This document shows positions 14,244 to 21,915 of a stretch of 22,938 bases of DNA, piece after piece (positions within the stretch are counted from its first letter, which is position 1; the number at the start of each line of letters is the position of its first letter). Location of the stretch: assembly GCA_030628905.1 (NCBI GenBank), contig DAOVQB010000059.1:1-22938 (forward strand), read 5' to 3'. The position numbers were made by a program, and so were the translations under genes. This DNA comes from DAOVQB01 sp023128935. GTDB lineage: Bacteria; Eisenbacteria; RBG-16-71-46; CAIMUX01; WJJG01. The notes beneath the pieces were generated by a model that did not search any database, had not been told where the DNA came from, and saw nothing but the letters and a program-made list of their open reading frames with translations.

Positions 14244-15965
14244 TCAATGCTCCCCTACTGGGTACGCTGCCAGCAACTCTGCCGCCCGCGCCTGCAAGCG
14301 CGTCGGCTCCGTGAGCTGCTCGATCGTCACGCCGGCGGGAGCTGACTTCATCCGGCACATGTTGCGGCATCGCGTGGCGAGCGCTCTCAGCAATGTCTCG
14401 AAGCTGTGGACCGGCAGCCCGTCTTCCCTGACCCGCTTGGCCTTCTTCCTACGGGCCGATGCACTCGGCCGTGCTGGTGCAACCGGATCCCGTACCTTGC
14501 GGTCCGCATCCAACTCCTCGTCGTGGAACAGTAGCGGTGCCAGCGCTTGGCGCATGTGCCACTCTACGTAGTAGGCCAACACGCACAGGAAGATGTGAGC
14601 CCGCACATGGGCCTCGGTACGATGGCGGATGGGACGTACCCGCAGATCAATGCCCTTCAAGGTTCGGAACAGACGCTCTACCCGCGACAGACTCTTGTAC
14701 TGCCGCACGGCATTCTCCGCGGATAGCCGTTTCCGCGGCTCGCTGGTGCGGATCACGTAGATCCCGTCCAGTGCCTCTTCCCGCCGTATGGATGCCTCGT
14801 CGCGCTCCCAGGCGAAGTGGCCGTCCTCGATCCTCAACTGGAAGTGCTTGCCAACCTTGAACCGGTTGATGATCTTCCCAACCTTCAAGCCGATCTCCTC
14901 CTTGCCAAGCGGCTTCTTCGTGCGCCGGGCAACATCCCCGGCGATCTTCTCGAGCGCGGACGCGGTCATTCCCAGCAGCGCCTCTCGCTTACGCCGTCGC
15001 TCGTCCCTCAACAGCGGGTTCAGGCAGGCAACCAGACGCTCCCCCGGATACTCGGGCGACACTATCTCTGCCAGGCTCTGGTGATCGAACAACGACATCT
15101 GCAGCGCCCCGCTCTCCACCAGTTTCCGGATCGCAGGACTCCGCAGCGCCGAGATCCAACCCACCCCGGGATACGCCTTCAGATGCTTGATCTGCGTCTG
15201 CGTCAGCATCCCCCGGTCGCCAACCAACACCACTCGCGACAACCCAAAGCGCTTGCGCAGCTTCTCCACTTGATCCGGGACCGTCGTAGGATCACCCGTA
15301 TTCCCCGGATACACATCTACCGCGACCGGGCGGCCCGCCGGATCCGTCATCACACCGTAGACGACGATCGGCTTACCCTTCTTCTTGTCCCGATCGTGTC
15401 CGTATTGCACCAGCGGACATGTGTGACCCTCGTAGTAACTGCTGCTGACGTCATACAGTACCAAGCCACCCTCGCTCAGATGACGTTTCGCCAGCTTGCC
15501 CTCGATTCGTCCCTGGCGCTCCAGGAGCCAGTCCAGCGCCTCGTACAAGGCATCTTCGTCGGCATCGCCGATCGACAGTTCCTCGGCCAAGGTTGTCGTG
15601 TGCCACATGCGAGTCGTGGCCAGCTTCGAACACGGGTGAATCAACTGCTCGACCAGCATGCCCAGGACCAGGTCGCGCTCACGACAGCGTCGCGAGGAAA
15701 GCATCTTCTCCACGCCTAGCTTGCGCACGATACCCAGAACAGCTTCCACATGACCGTGGGGCAGCGAACGCTCCACGGCGAAGACCTCTTCAATGGAGAC
15801 GAGCGTCTCGCCTTTCAGCACGCGACGAAGCGATTCAATCTGCTCAGGCGGCCAGTGGGTAAGATTGGCAAGCGTGCGCTTGCAGGTGCGCTTGCCCTCA
15901 CGCCAGCCCTCGCGTAGCAGGATGGCAGGCGGGGAGGAGCGATTGGGGACTTTCTCGACGTACAT
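14244..15965 (-). CDS. IS1634-family transposase
   Basis: 573 residues from ATG 15965. I chose this start because MYVEKVPNRSSPPAILLRE is the usual N-terminus of this family; a frame opening at 16052 adds unrelated residues. The DDE transposase core is visible: D172 in VLYDVSSSYYEG, D250 in VVLVGDRGMLT, and E430 in YKSLSRVERLFRTLKG, the last matching the Y..L..VE..FR signature of the IS4-related superfamily. It is full length with no internal stop, so the element is probably active or recently inserted. It cuts and rejoins DNA at the terminal repeats. Codon use is strongly GC-rich, unlike the neighbouring PEP-CTERM genes. Confidence 0.93.
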   Translation of the reverse strand: MYVEKVPNRSSPPAILLREGWREGKRTCKRTLANLTHWPPEQIESLRRVLKGETLVSIEEVFAVERSLPHGHVEAVLGIVRKLGVEKMLSSRRCRERDLVLGMLVEQLIHPCSKLATTRMWHTTTLAEELSIGDADEDALYEALDWLLERQGRIEGKLAKRHLSEGGLVLYDVSSSYYEGHTCPLVQYGHDRDKKKGKPIVVYGVMTDPAGRPVAVDVYPGNTGDPTTVPDQVEKLRKRFGLSRVVLVGDRGMLTQTQIKHLKAYPGVGWISALRSPAIRKLVESGALQMSLFDHQSLAEIVSPEYPGERLVACLNPLLRDERRRKREALLGMTASALEKIAGDVARRTKKPLGKEEIGLKVGKIINRFKVGKHFQLRIEDGHFAWERDEASIRREEALDGIYVIRTSEPRKRLSAENAVRQYKSLSRVERLFRTLKGIDLRVRPIRHRTEAHVRAHIFLCVLAYYVEWHMRQALAPLLFHDEELDADRKVRDPVAPARPSASARRKKAKRVREDGLPVHSFETLLRALATRCRNMCRMKSAPAGVTIEQLTEPTRLQARAAELLAAYPVGEH

Positions 15966-16100
15966 GGCAGCAACTATATGGATAATGGCTTGTGTGTCAA
16001 GATAATATTCCCAAATACATGGGCGCACCACGCAGAACCGGGAAACAGCCATCTTCCTGTAGCCAAACGAGTTGTCCTTGGAAACTACTGCATCTCAACT

Positions 16101-16115
16101 GGGAACTTCGGGCTA
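16101..16115 (-). repeat. Terminal inverted repeat of the IS1634-family element, transposase-5' side
   Basis: The minus-strand reading is TAGCCCGAAGTTCCC, differing by one base from the other end. Confidence 0.75.
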
Positions 16116-16153
16116 ACATGCAGCCAGATTCGTCAAACGACGAGACGTAGAAA

Positions 16154-16181
16154 GGAGCCGGCAGGTTAACCCACCGGCTCC
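16154..16181 (-). terminator. Intrinsic terminator of the third PEP-CTERM gene
   Basis: GGAGCCGG (16154-16161) and CCGGCTCC (16174-16181) form a perfect stem. In the minus direction the stem is followed by TTTCT. It begins 33 bases past the PEP-CTERM stop. Confidence 0.7.
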
Positions 16182-16214
16182 GATTCGTTCAAATCCTGGC
16201 TCTGTCGCAGCCGC

Positions 16215-17033
16215 CTACTTGCGACGCAGACGACGCCTCAGGCTCAGCGCACCACCCCCGAGCAGGAGCGTACCGAGCATCAGCAACGTGCTCGGCTCGG
16301 GAATCGGCGATGCCGACATGTGGTAAGCGTCGTTGTTGCTGGGGTAGGAACCGCCTTCCGCACCGGGCCAAAGCCCACCGTCCATATTCGAGGCAACATT
16401 GATGCCGATATTCGTGACGTAATCCAGGAGTGGCACTTGACCCCACCCAAGGTAAGTCGCACCCTGCCACCTTTCGGCATTGGAGAAGTCCATAGTCACT
16501 GTTTTAGCTGAATTGGGGCCGATCCACGTCCAAGTATTCTGCGCGTAAGTGTCTGCGTGGTTCCACTCGGGATCAGTGAACCCCGTATTCATGTAGAGGT
16601 TGACGGCCCACCAATCGTCGTTGTCGTTGAATAGCTGCAGGGCATACTTGCCGAAGGTACTCAGGTCGTTCGTGGGGCCTGTGTACAAGGCAGCCCCAAG
16701 GACGGCTTCCGTCTTAGGCTCGTCGCCCGGGTTACCCCCCCAAGGCTGGCCCCAGAATTCCGCGCCGATCTGGATCTGTGCCCAGCCAGGCGAGTTGGGG
16801 TGCTCCATGTGCCCCATGTAACCAATTTGCCCAGCCATCGCTCCACCATCGCTGTACGTGGGCCACGTATCAACACTCACCAAGTCTGTGGCGCCGTTCG
16901 GGTTCTCGTAAGTCTCATACAGCATGCTGAGCGCGCTGGCATTGAGCGTAAACGTCAGCTGCGCCGACGCGCTGCCTACCAGGAAGAGCACTGCCAATCC
17001 GGCTAGCACCCCTATAAAACGAATCCTTTTCAT
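16215..17033 (-). CDS. PEP-CTERM sorting-domain protein (third of three)
   Basis: 272 residues. AGGGGGGTGG precedes ATG 17033 by a few bases. The signal peptide is MKRIRFIGVLAGLAVLFLVG then SASA|QLT. The mature domain is rich in Asn, Asp, Trp and Gly (for example WAVNLYMNTGFTDPEWNHAD, TWTWIGPNSAKTVTMDFS), consistent with an extracellular beta-sandwich; no named domain is recognised. The tail has PEP at 245-247, the hydrophobic run STLLMLGTLLLGGGALSL and the basic end RRRLRRK. Like the first PEP-CTERM gene it has GACAGGGGG just before the start and a sigma-54-like box 61 bases upstream, suggesting common regulation. It is exported and probably processed by an exosortase encoded elsewhere. Confidence 0.9.
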   Translation of the reverse strand: MKRIRFIGVLAGLAVLFLVGSASAQLTFTLNASALSMLYETYENPNGATDLVSVDTWPTYSDGGAMAGQIGYMGHMEHPNSPGWAQIQIGAEFWGQPWGGNPGDEPKTEAVLGAALYTGPTNDLSTFGKYALQLFNDNDDWWAVNLYMNTGFTDPEWNHADTYAQNTWTWIGPNSAKTVTMDFSNAERWQGATYLGWGQVPLLDYVTNIGINVASNMDGGLWPGAEGGSYPSNNDAYHMSASPIPEPSTLLMLGTLLLGGGALSLRRRLRRK

Positions 17034-17092
17034 CTTCCACCCCCCTGTCCAGAAAATTCACAAGCGTGCTACGGGATCACACCAGTTTCCTC

Positions 17093-17108
17093 TGCATTTT
17101 CCATGCCG
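17093..17108 (-). promoter_or_regulatory. Sigma-54-like promoter of the third PEP-CTERM gene
   Basis: Minus-strand CGGCATGGAAAATGCA keeps the invariant GG and GC at the correct 10-base gap and matches 9 of 11 defined positions of the sigma-54 consensus. The GC is 61 bases upstream of ATG 17033, nearly the same as for the first PEP-CTERM gene. Confidence 0.55.
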
Positions 17109-17704
17109 AGAGTCGTCCCCACCCCTTCCCACGCCCTTAACATAGTGACAGCAAATAAGATAGGGATGGCCCACAACAGCCACTCGCTGCCACCGCATTG
17201 AGGTGCGGCTCCGTTTCTGTAAGGAGGCCCTTACATTGATGGCCCTGCCAGCTCTACGGTTGACAGCTAAGAATCTACAAATAAATAAGTTACGCCACAG
17301 GGCGAAGGTGTCGGAATCCGTGATCCGTCTCCGCCCCTTGTTTGAGAGCGTAGCTCCCCTGACCTGGAGCCCTGCCATCCGCCAATCTTGTATCACAAGC
17401 GCAAGTTAGCGCGTTGCCGAAGCGTGATCGGCGCTTCTATCTCCCTTGCTTCGTTTCTTGACAGTCGGATGCCTTTACTCCTCGCCAGCGTGGGGGAGGA
17501 ACAACCGGCTGGCCATGATCTTCCGCACACCCTGACGCGGCGTTGGAGTGTCCTCGATTGCCCGAGCAAGAACCGGGTCCGGTGCGTATCTTATAGTGCA
17601 TCAAAGAGATAGCGCGAATTGCCGTCAAGCTCGGCCGTCAGCCACTCTTCAGCCACTTCGACACCTCGGGAGCACACGAACTCGAAGGGGTCTTCGCCAG
17701 TCCG

Positions 17705-17932
17705 CTATGGCCGTGGTGGCTCCTGAGGCCTGCGGTTGGGCTTCCGGTGGGTTGGCCGAGCTTCACCCTGCCGCCAAAGCCCGGGTTCTGGCCTGCTTCT
17801 CCACGCGAGGATCGGCAAGGAGATGCTCACACGGCGTTCCCGGTGGAAGGCATCGCTTCCTCCGTACCCGGCCAGGCGGCACACGAGGGCACCGTTTCTC
17901 TGCTCCACCCAAGCATGGTCGTTCCTATGGCC
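17705..17932 (-). pseudogene. Decayed integrase-type transposase fragment
   Basis: The minus-strand reading after a stop at about 17933 gives GHRNDHAWVEQRNGALVCRL then AGYGG. This is the block around the catalytic glutamate of rve-type transposases (consensus of the type KNDQAWVEQKNG..VRRL.GY). Downstream the similarity breaks into other frames, as expected after frameshifts. The whole stretch 17110-18044 has no intact gene; short plus-strand frames here are antisense to this remnant. The decay may extend from roughly 17600 to 17950. Confidence 0.5.
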
Positions 17933-18044
17933 CTATGGCGTCCACGCGAACGGGTGAACATGATCCCGCTCTCGCCGCAGTTATTACGTTGCATGCCCAA
18001 CGGCACGGGTGGGTCAGTTCCGTTGCGTGTTCCGTGTCACCGAT

Positions 18045-18800
18045 CTAGGGATGTTTCCCACCAGCACACTGACGCGAGTTGCGTAGTTCATCGAGCCGAT
18101 TTTGGAGGTCGTAGCGGGTAGCATCGCTGACCGGTCGGGCGATGGCGGTCTCAAAGAGTTCCTCTGCCCGCTGCGGGTCGCTGGGGGGATCATCTGGCCG
18201 GGCCCCGTAGGCGAGGATGTCAGCGAACCGGGCGTATCCGGCAGCGCGGTCTGGGTAATCGTGGATCAGGTCCAGGAGGGTGCGTTCGCCTTCCTTGGCG
18301 CGTCGGGCCAGATAGTAGAACTGACCGAGATCTGCGCGGAAGTTCAGGTGGAAGAGTTCGTCCTCGTCGGGGAACTGTGCCAGCACTTCCTGGCACAGGC
18401 CGATTCCTATCTCGGCATAGCGGACATCGTCGAGTGCGGCGTTGTAAAGCTCGAGCGCGAAGTCCTGCACCCAGTCATAGAGCGGCTGCGTGGCGTCAAA
18501 GACGACCGCGGTCCGCCGGCAGGTGCGCATCTCGGGGTCGAAGCGCGAGCGGATGATTTCCCATACCGTTGACCAACGATCGCAAGCCTGTGCTCCCAGC
18601 CCGTCCATCATCAGGGCGTAGCCCTCCCGCATCCAGCCGTCGAGCGTTTCCGTGGTCGTTTCCGCGGGGTTGTGCCCGGCCGAGGGGGGCCAGGTTGTGC
18701 TCATCAAGGGGGATCTTTCCTGGTCCTTCTGGAGGCAGCATTTCTTATACTTCTTGCCACTCCCGCAAGGGCAAGGTGCATTGCGACCAGCCTTTGCCAT
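18045..18800 (-). CDS. SEC-C zinc-motif protein
   Basis: 251 residues from ATG 18800, preceded by GGAGA. A frame from 18893 would add a basic leader with no ribosome binding site. The N-terminus carries the SEC-C motif RNAPCPCGSGKKYKKCCL, with C10, C12, C21 and C22 as zinc ligands; the motif is known from the SecA tail and many stand-alone proteins. Residues about 60-251 are alpha-helical with a TPR-like feel (EELFETAIARPVSDATRYDL, ADLGQFYYLARRAKEGERTL). The function is unknown: SEC-C domains bind proteins or nucleic-acid complexes. The gene is divergent from the transposition operon, with only 70 bases between the two start codons, so they likely share a control region and the gene may be cargo or a regulator of that element. 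Confidence 0.8.
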   Translation of the reverse strand: MAKAGRNAPCPCGSGKKYKKCCLQKDQERSPLMSTTWPPSAGHNPAETTTETLDGWMREGYALMMDGLGAQACDRWSTVWEIIRSRFDPEMRTCRRTAVVFDATQPLYDWVQDFALELYNAALDDVRYAEIGIGLCQEVLAQFPDEDELFHLNFRADLGQFYYLARRAKEGERTLLDLIHDYPDRAAGYARFADILAYGARPDDPPSDPQRAEELFETAIARPVSDATRYDLQNRLDELRNSRQCAGGKHP

Positions 18801-18870
18801 GGACAGTCTCCGGAGGTTGCCCTTAGCGCCTCTCTTTGACCGGATACCGAGATGGCGATTGTAGCGACCT

Positions 18871-19635
18871 ATGAAGAAGAGATACAGGGGCAAGAAGCAC
18901 AGCTACTTCGTGGTGACGCCCTATCACCCGGGGCCGGGCGGTGTCCTCTGGCCGGAGATCCCCACCGAGGGTCCCTGCGCGAGCCGGGATTCACCGCCCT
19001 GCAAGCTCAACATCAATCACTGGCGCGAACGTTCCACGGGGCCCTGCTTTCCCTTGATCGTCATGCGCTGCCGTTCCCACAAGCGGGCGTTCACGCTCTA
19101 TCCGCCGGGACATGTTCCCTACGGCCGGGTGGCCGTCGTCGCGGTGGCGCCCGACGGAAGTCCGGCCCGCGGTGGCGACAGGGCCGAACCCTTCGAAGCC
19201 ACGCTCTTTGACGCCTCCCGGGATGCGGCAGAGGGGAAGGCCTGGCACCGAGAGTATATCGGCTCCGCCAAGCGGTGGTGGGGCACGCAGCTGCGCCGGA
19301 TAGTCCTGGCCGCGAAGCTACTCGCTCTGGCTCCCCAGGTTCCTCCCCGGCGCCGCGAACATACGGCCGACATCCTCGGCCTCGACAATCTCCTGCTCGC
19401 TGAGCAGGCGCAGCAGTTATGCGCAGCCAGTGGTTACCAGCAGCGCGGCGCAGCCGTCTGGCGCGTTCTCGAGGCCATAGCCCGAAGAAGTGTGTTGCTC
19501 CCCGAACGGTTGGTGGAGTGCGGCACCCGCGCCGGCCTCTGGGGCCCGGCCTACCGCTGGCTGCCACAGAGTGCCACTCTCCGCCGCCATCCCTTCCGAG
19601 CCACCGGAACAGAGTACCTGCCGCGACCACCTTGA
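18871..19635 (+). CDS. Zn-ribbon-like (DUF6431-like) transposon accessory protein
   Basis: 254 residues. ATG 18871 is the first start after an in-frame TAG at 18862; no clear ribosome binding site precedes it, so the message may be leaderless or weakly translated. Residues 36-86 resemble a degenerate zinc ribbon: C36, C44, C59, C67 and H70, with MRCRSHKRAFTLYPPGHVPY then GR. This matches the pattern of DUF6431-type proteins in transposase gene clusters (RCR.C...F.L.P....PY.R). A helical region follows (AKRWWGTQLRRIVLAAKLLA, and AAVWRVLEAIARRSVLLPER), possibly DNA binding. The gene heads the operon, 98 bases before the integrase. The role is inferred: end or target recognition, or regulation. 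The family match is by eye and tentative. Confidence 0.6.
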   Translation: MKKRYRGKKHSYFVVTPYHPGPGGVLWPEIPTEGPCASRDSPPCKLNINHWRERSTGPCFPLIVMRCRSHKRAFTLYPPGHVPYGRVAVVAVAPDGSPARGGDRAEPFEATLFDASRDAAEGKAWHREYIGSAKRWWGTQLRRIVLAAKLLALAPQVPPRRREHTADILGLDNLLLAEQAQQLCAASGYQQRGAAVWRVLEAIARRSVLLPERLVECGTRAGLWGPAYRWLPQSATLRRHPFRATGTEYLPRPP

Positions 19636-19677
19636 TCCGCCCAGGGCTGTCCACGAATCGGGGACCTGGTTCATGGC

Positions 19678-19689
19678 GAGATCGATCTC
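19678..19689. promoter_or_regulatory. 12-bp perfect palindrome before the integrase gene
   Basis: GAGATCGATCTC lies in the 98-base gap between the Zn-ribbon-like gene and the integrase, 45 bases before its GTG. It could be an operator; it could also be chance. Confidence 0.3.
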
Positions 19690-19733
19690 TAGACTTCGCC
19701 CCAGGACTGCAACCCGAACCCAGGAGGTAAATC

Positions 19734-21098
19734 GTGGACCATCCCGGCACCGATGCCCCATACCCCGAGGCTCTCTTTCGCTACCGCCTCGTCTCCGAGG
19801 TCGCCGCCTGCGTCCTGCGTGGGGAGAACCGTGCCGACGTCGTACGTAATCTGGTCGCCCACGGCCATTACGATCTGACCGGAAAACTCCGTCGCGTCAG
19901 CCAGCGCACACTCTACCGCTGGCTGGCCCGGTACCGAGAGCAGGGCTACGCCGCACTGCAGTGTGTGCGGCGCCCGCGCATCGAACGTTCGGTGGTGCTG
20001 GCCGACGACTTGCTCGACTTCATCGTGGCGCAGAAGGAGCTTGACCCACAGGCATCGATCCCCGAGCTCATCCGCCGTGCGCGTGAGAAAGGTCTCCTAA
20101 AACCCTCTCAGCACGTGGACCGCACCACTGTCTATCGCGCCCTGAAGCGGATGGGCACCTATGTCGGGCGTCACAAGCATCACGGGCCTGACCGAGACAC
20201 CCGGCGTTTTGCCTATCCCCATCGAATGCAGATGGTTCTCTGCGACGGCAAGCACTTCCGTGCCGGCGTTACGCGTGCACGTCGCGTTGCGCTCTTCTTT
20301 CTCGACGATGCTTCCCGCTACGGACTGGACGTCGCCGTTGGCACGTCGGAGTCCGCAGGGCTCTTCTTGCCCGCCCTCTATCGGACTGTCCGCCACCACG
20401 GCATCGCCGAGATCTACTACCTCGATAAAGGCCCGGGCTTCAAAGCTGAGGACACCTGCGAGGTTATCCGCAAGCTTGGGGCTTTACTCATCCACGGAAA
20501 GACCGCCTATCCCGCGGGGCACGGCAAGATCGAGAAGTTCAACCAGACCGCCAAGCGCGACCTGCTGCGCACCTACGATGGGCGGGCCGACATCGATCCC
20601 GACCCCAAGGCCCTTACCTTGCGCCTCCAACACTACCTGCGCGAGGTCTACAACCAGCGACCCCACGAGAGCTTGGGCGGGCTCACGCCTGGGGAACGGT
20701 TCCATTCCGATGAGCGAGAGCTGCAAATGCCTCAGAGCGATGACGAACTGCGCCGATGCTTCGTCATTCACTTCAAGCGCACTGTCTCTGCCGATCACAC
20801 ACTCTCCGTCGACTCGATCGACTACGAAGTCCCCCAAGGCCATGGCGGCGAGAAGATCATCGTTTACCGACACGTGCTCGAAAGGCGCCTGGCCATCGTG
20901 CATCAGGGACGACTCGTCGATCTCAAGCCCGTCGACCTCCATGCCAACGCTCGGGCACGACGGGCACGACCCCAACACGATCGTCCCGACACACAGCACC
21001 CGTTGCCCAAGAGTGCGGCCGACCAGGCCTTCGAGCGCGATTTTGCCCCCGTCGTCGATCCCGATGGCGGCTTTTCAGACCCCAAAGAGAAGGAGTAA
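19734..21098 (+). CDS. D,D(35)E integrase-type transposase (Mu/TniA/TnsB-like)
   Basis: 454 residues from GTG 19734, with AGGAGGT six bases upstream. Residues about 15-80 form a helix-turn-helix (RVSQRTLYRWLARYREQGYA) and about 90-145 a second one (TTVYRALKRMG). The rve catalytic core follows: D171 in MVLCDGKHF, D231 in YYLDKGPGF and E267 in GHGKIEKFNQ, giving the canonical 35 residues between the second D and E. The usual DNG is DKG here. The C-terminal region (SVDSIDYEVP, then a basic tail) resembles the Mu-type beta-barrel domain. It would cut and join element ends and depends on the AAA ATPase encoded four bases downstream. An alternative frame is open through most of the gene but is only a shadow. 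Confidence 0.9.
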   Translation: MDHPGTDAPYPEALFRYRLVSEVAACVLRGENRADVVRNLVAHGHYDLTGKLRRVSQRTLYRWLARYREQGYAALQCVRRPRIERSVVLADDLLDFIVAQKELDPQASIPELIRRAREKGLLKPSQHVDRTTVYRALKRMGTYVGRHKHHGPDRDTRRFAYPHRMQMVLCDGKHFRAGVTRARRVALFFLDDASRYGLDVAVGTSESAGLFLPALYRTVRHHGIAEIYYLDKGPGFKAEDTCEVIRKLGALLIHGKTAYPAGHGKIEKFNQTAKRDLLRTYDGRADIDPDPKALTLRLQHYLREVYNQRPHESLGGLTPGERFHSDERELQMPQSDDELRRCFVIHFKRTVSADHTLSVDSIDYEVPQGHGGEKIIVYRHVLERRLAIVHQGRLVDLKPVDLHANARARRARPQHDRPDTQHPLPKSAADQAFERDFAPVVDPDGGFSDPKEKE

Positions 21099-21102
21099 CC
21101 CC

Positions 21103-21915
21103 ATGAAAGTCAAAGACCTGCGAAGCCGGTTCGGTTTTCACAGCACACCCTTTACCCGAGAGATCGCCGTCGAGCATTGCCTGAGCCTGCCGATCTTTGA
21201 CGAACCGTTGGTGGCGTTGCAACGCGTCATCGACCAGCGCATGTCCGCGGCCCTCATCGCTCCGGCGGGCACCGGAAAAACCACACTCTTGCGCGCTCTG
21301 CGGGCGCAACTGCCCGAGGCTCGATACCGCATCCACTACGTAAAGGTCACCGGCCTCTCGAAGCGCGACATGTGCCGCGAGATCGCCACCGCGGTCGGCA
21401 CAAGACCCGCGGGAACCTATCCAACCCTCGTCCGGCGCATCCAAGATCACTTTACCGCCGTCGCCGACACCGACGGCCTACGACCGGTGCTCTTCGTCGA
21501 CGAAGGCCATGAGCTCAGGCCCGAGGTCCTGGCCATGCTCCGGCTCCTGACCAACTTCGAGATGGATAGCCGGCTCGTCGTCAGCATCGTGCTCGCCGGA
21601 CAGCCCGGCTTGCGCACAATGCTGCGCCGTGATGATCTCGAGGACATCGCCCGCAGGCTGGCCCATTACGCGACTCTGCGCCCGCTCTCGCGCGCCGAAA
21701 CTCAAAGCTACATCGAGCACCGCTGCACCATCGCCGGTGCCAACACCGTTCCCTTCGATGATGCAGCCCGCGATGCGGTCTATGAAATCGGGCGCGGCAA
21801 CCTGCGCGCCACCGACCGCCTGGGACTCAAAGCCCTTGAACTGGCCAACGACGATTCTGTCTCCGTGGCCTCCGCCAATCACCTGGTCGCAGCGCGCAAG
21901 GTGCTCTGGCCATGA
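21103..21915 (+). CDS. MuB/TniB/ExeA-like AAA ATPase, transposition partner
   Basis: 270 residues from ATG 21103. Its ribosome binding site AAGGAG overlaps the integrase stop region, implying translational coupling. The N-terminus FGFHSTPFTREI is typical of ExeA/TniB-type ATPases. Walker A is APAGTGKTT at 53-61, Walker B VLFVDEGHEL at 129-138, and the sensor strand VLAGQPGLRTML at 163-174 is followed by DIARRLAHYATLRPLS, the arginine-finger region. Proteins of this family load on target DNA and activate the transposase (MuB, TnsC, TniB) or act in type II secretion (ExeA). The integrase next door makes the transposition role far more likely. Length and motifs are complete. Confidence 0.9.
   Translation: MKVKDLRSRFGFHSTPFTREIAVEHCLSLPIFDEPLVALQRVIDQRMSAALIAPAGTGKTTLLRALRAQLPEARYRIHYVKVTGLSKRDMCREIATAVGTRPAGTYPTLVRRIQDHFTAVADTDGLRPVLFVDEGHELRPEVLAMLRLLTNFEMDSRLVVSIVLAGQPGLRTMLRRDDLEDIARRLAHYATLRPLSRAETQSYIEHRCTIAGANTVPFDDAARDAVYEIGRGNLRATDRLGLKALELANDDSVSVASANHLVAARKVLWP

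Larger units (their letters stand above)
14181..16115 (-). mobile_element. IS1634-family insertion sequence, complete
   Basis: The element is bounded by imperfect terminal inverted repeats: TAGTCCGAAGTTCCC at 14181-14195 and, on the minus strand, TAGCCCGAAGTTCCC at 16101-16115 (14 of 15 match). The 1935-bp span contains one full-length transposase gene. Length and single-gene layout fit the IS1634 family. I could not find a clear target-site duplication. It lies immediately upstream of the glycosyltransferase gene and probably removed or replaced its promoter and native start. Confidence 0.8.

Noticed and set aside
14817..15719. Plus-strand 300-codon frame
   Set aside because: Antisense shadow of the IS1634-family transposase in GC-rich sequence.
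14160..16135. Target-site duplication of the IS1634-family element
   Set aside because: The bases flanking the terminal repeats (ending ACGCTC on the left, starting ACATGC on the right) do not match.
16180..16207. tRNA-like T-arm (GTTCAAATC)
   Set aside because: The flanking bases do not pair as a T-stem and no acceptor or anticodon arm can be built.
17388..18121. Several plus-strand frames of 60-166 codons
   Set aside because: No ribosome binding sites or families; the minus strand here shows the transposase-like WVEQRNG block, so these are antisense to a remnant.
20161..21102. A second frame open across most of the integrase gene and running into the AAA ATPase frame
   Set aside because: Its translation is Ser/Thr/Pro-rich with no domain; the integrase frame has a full catalytic core and the ATPase has its own start and ribosome binding site. 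It is a by-product of high GC at third positions.
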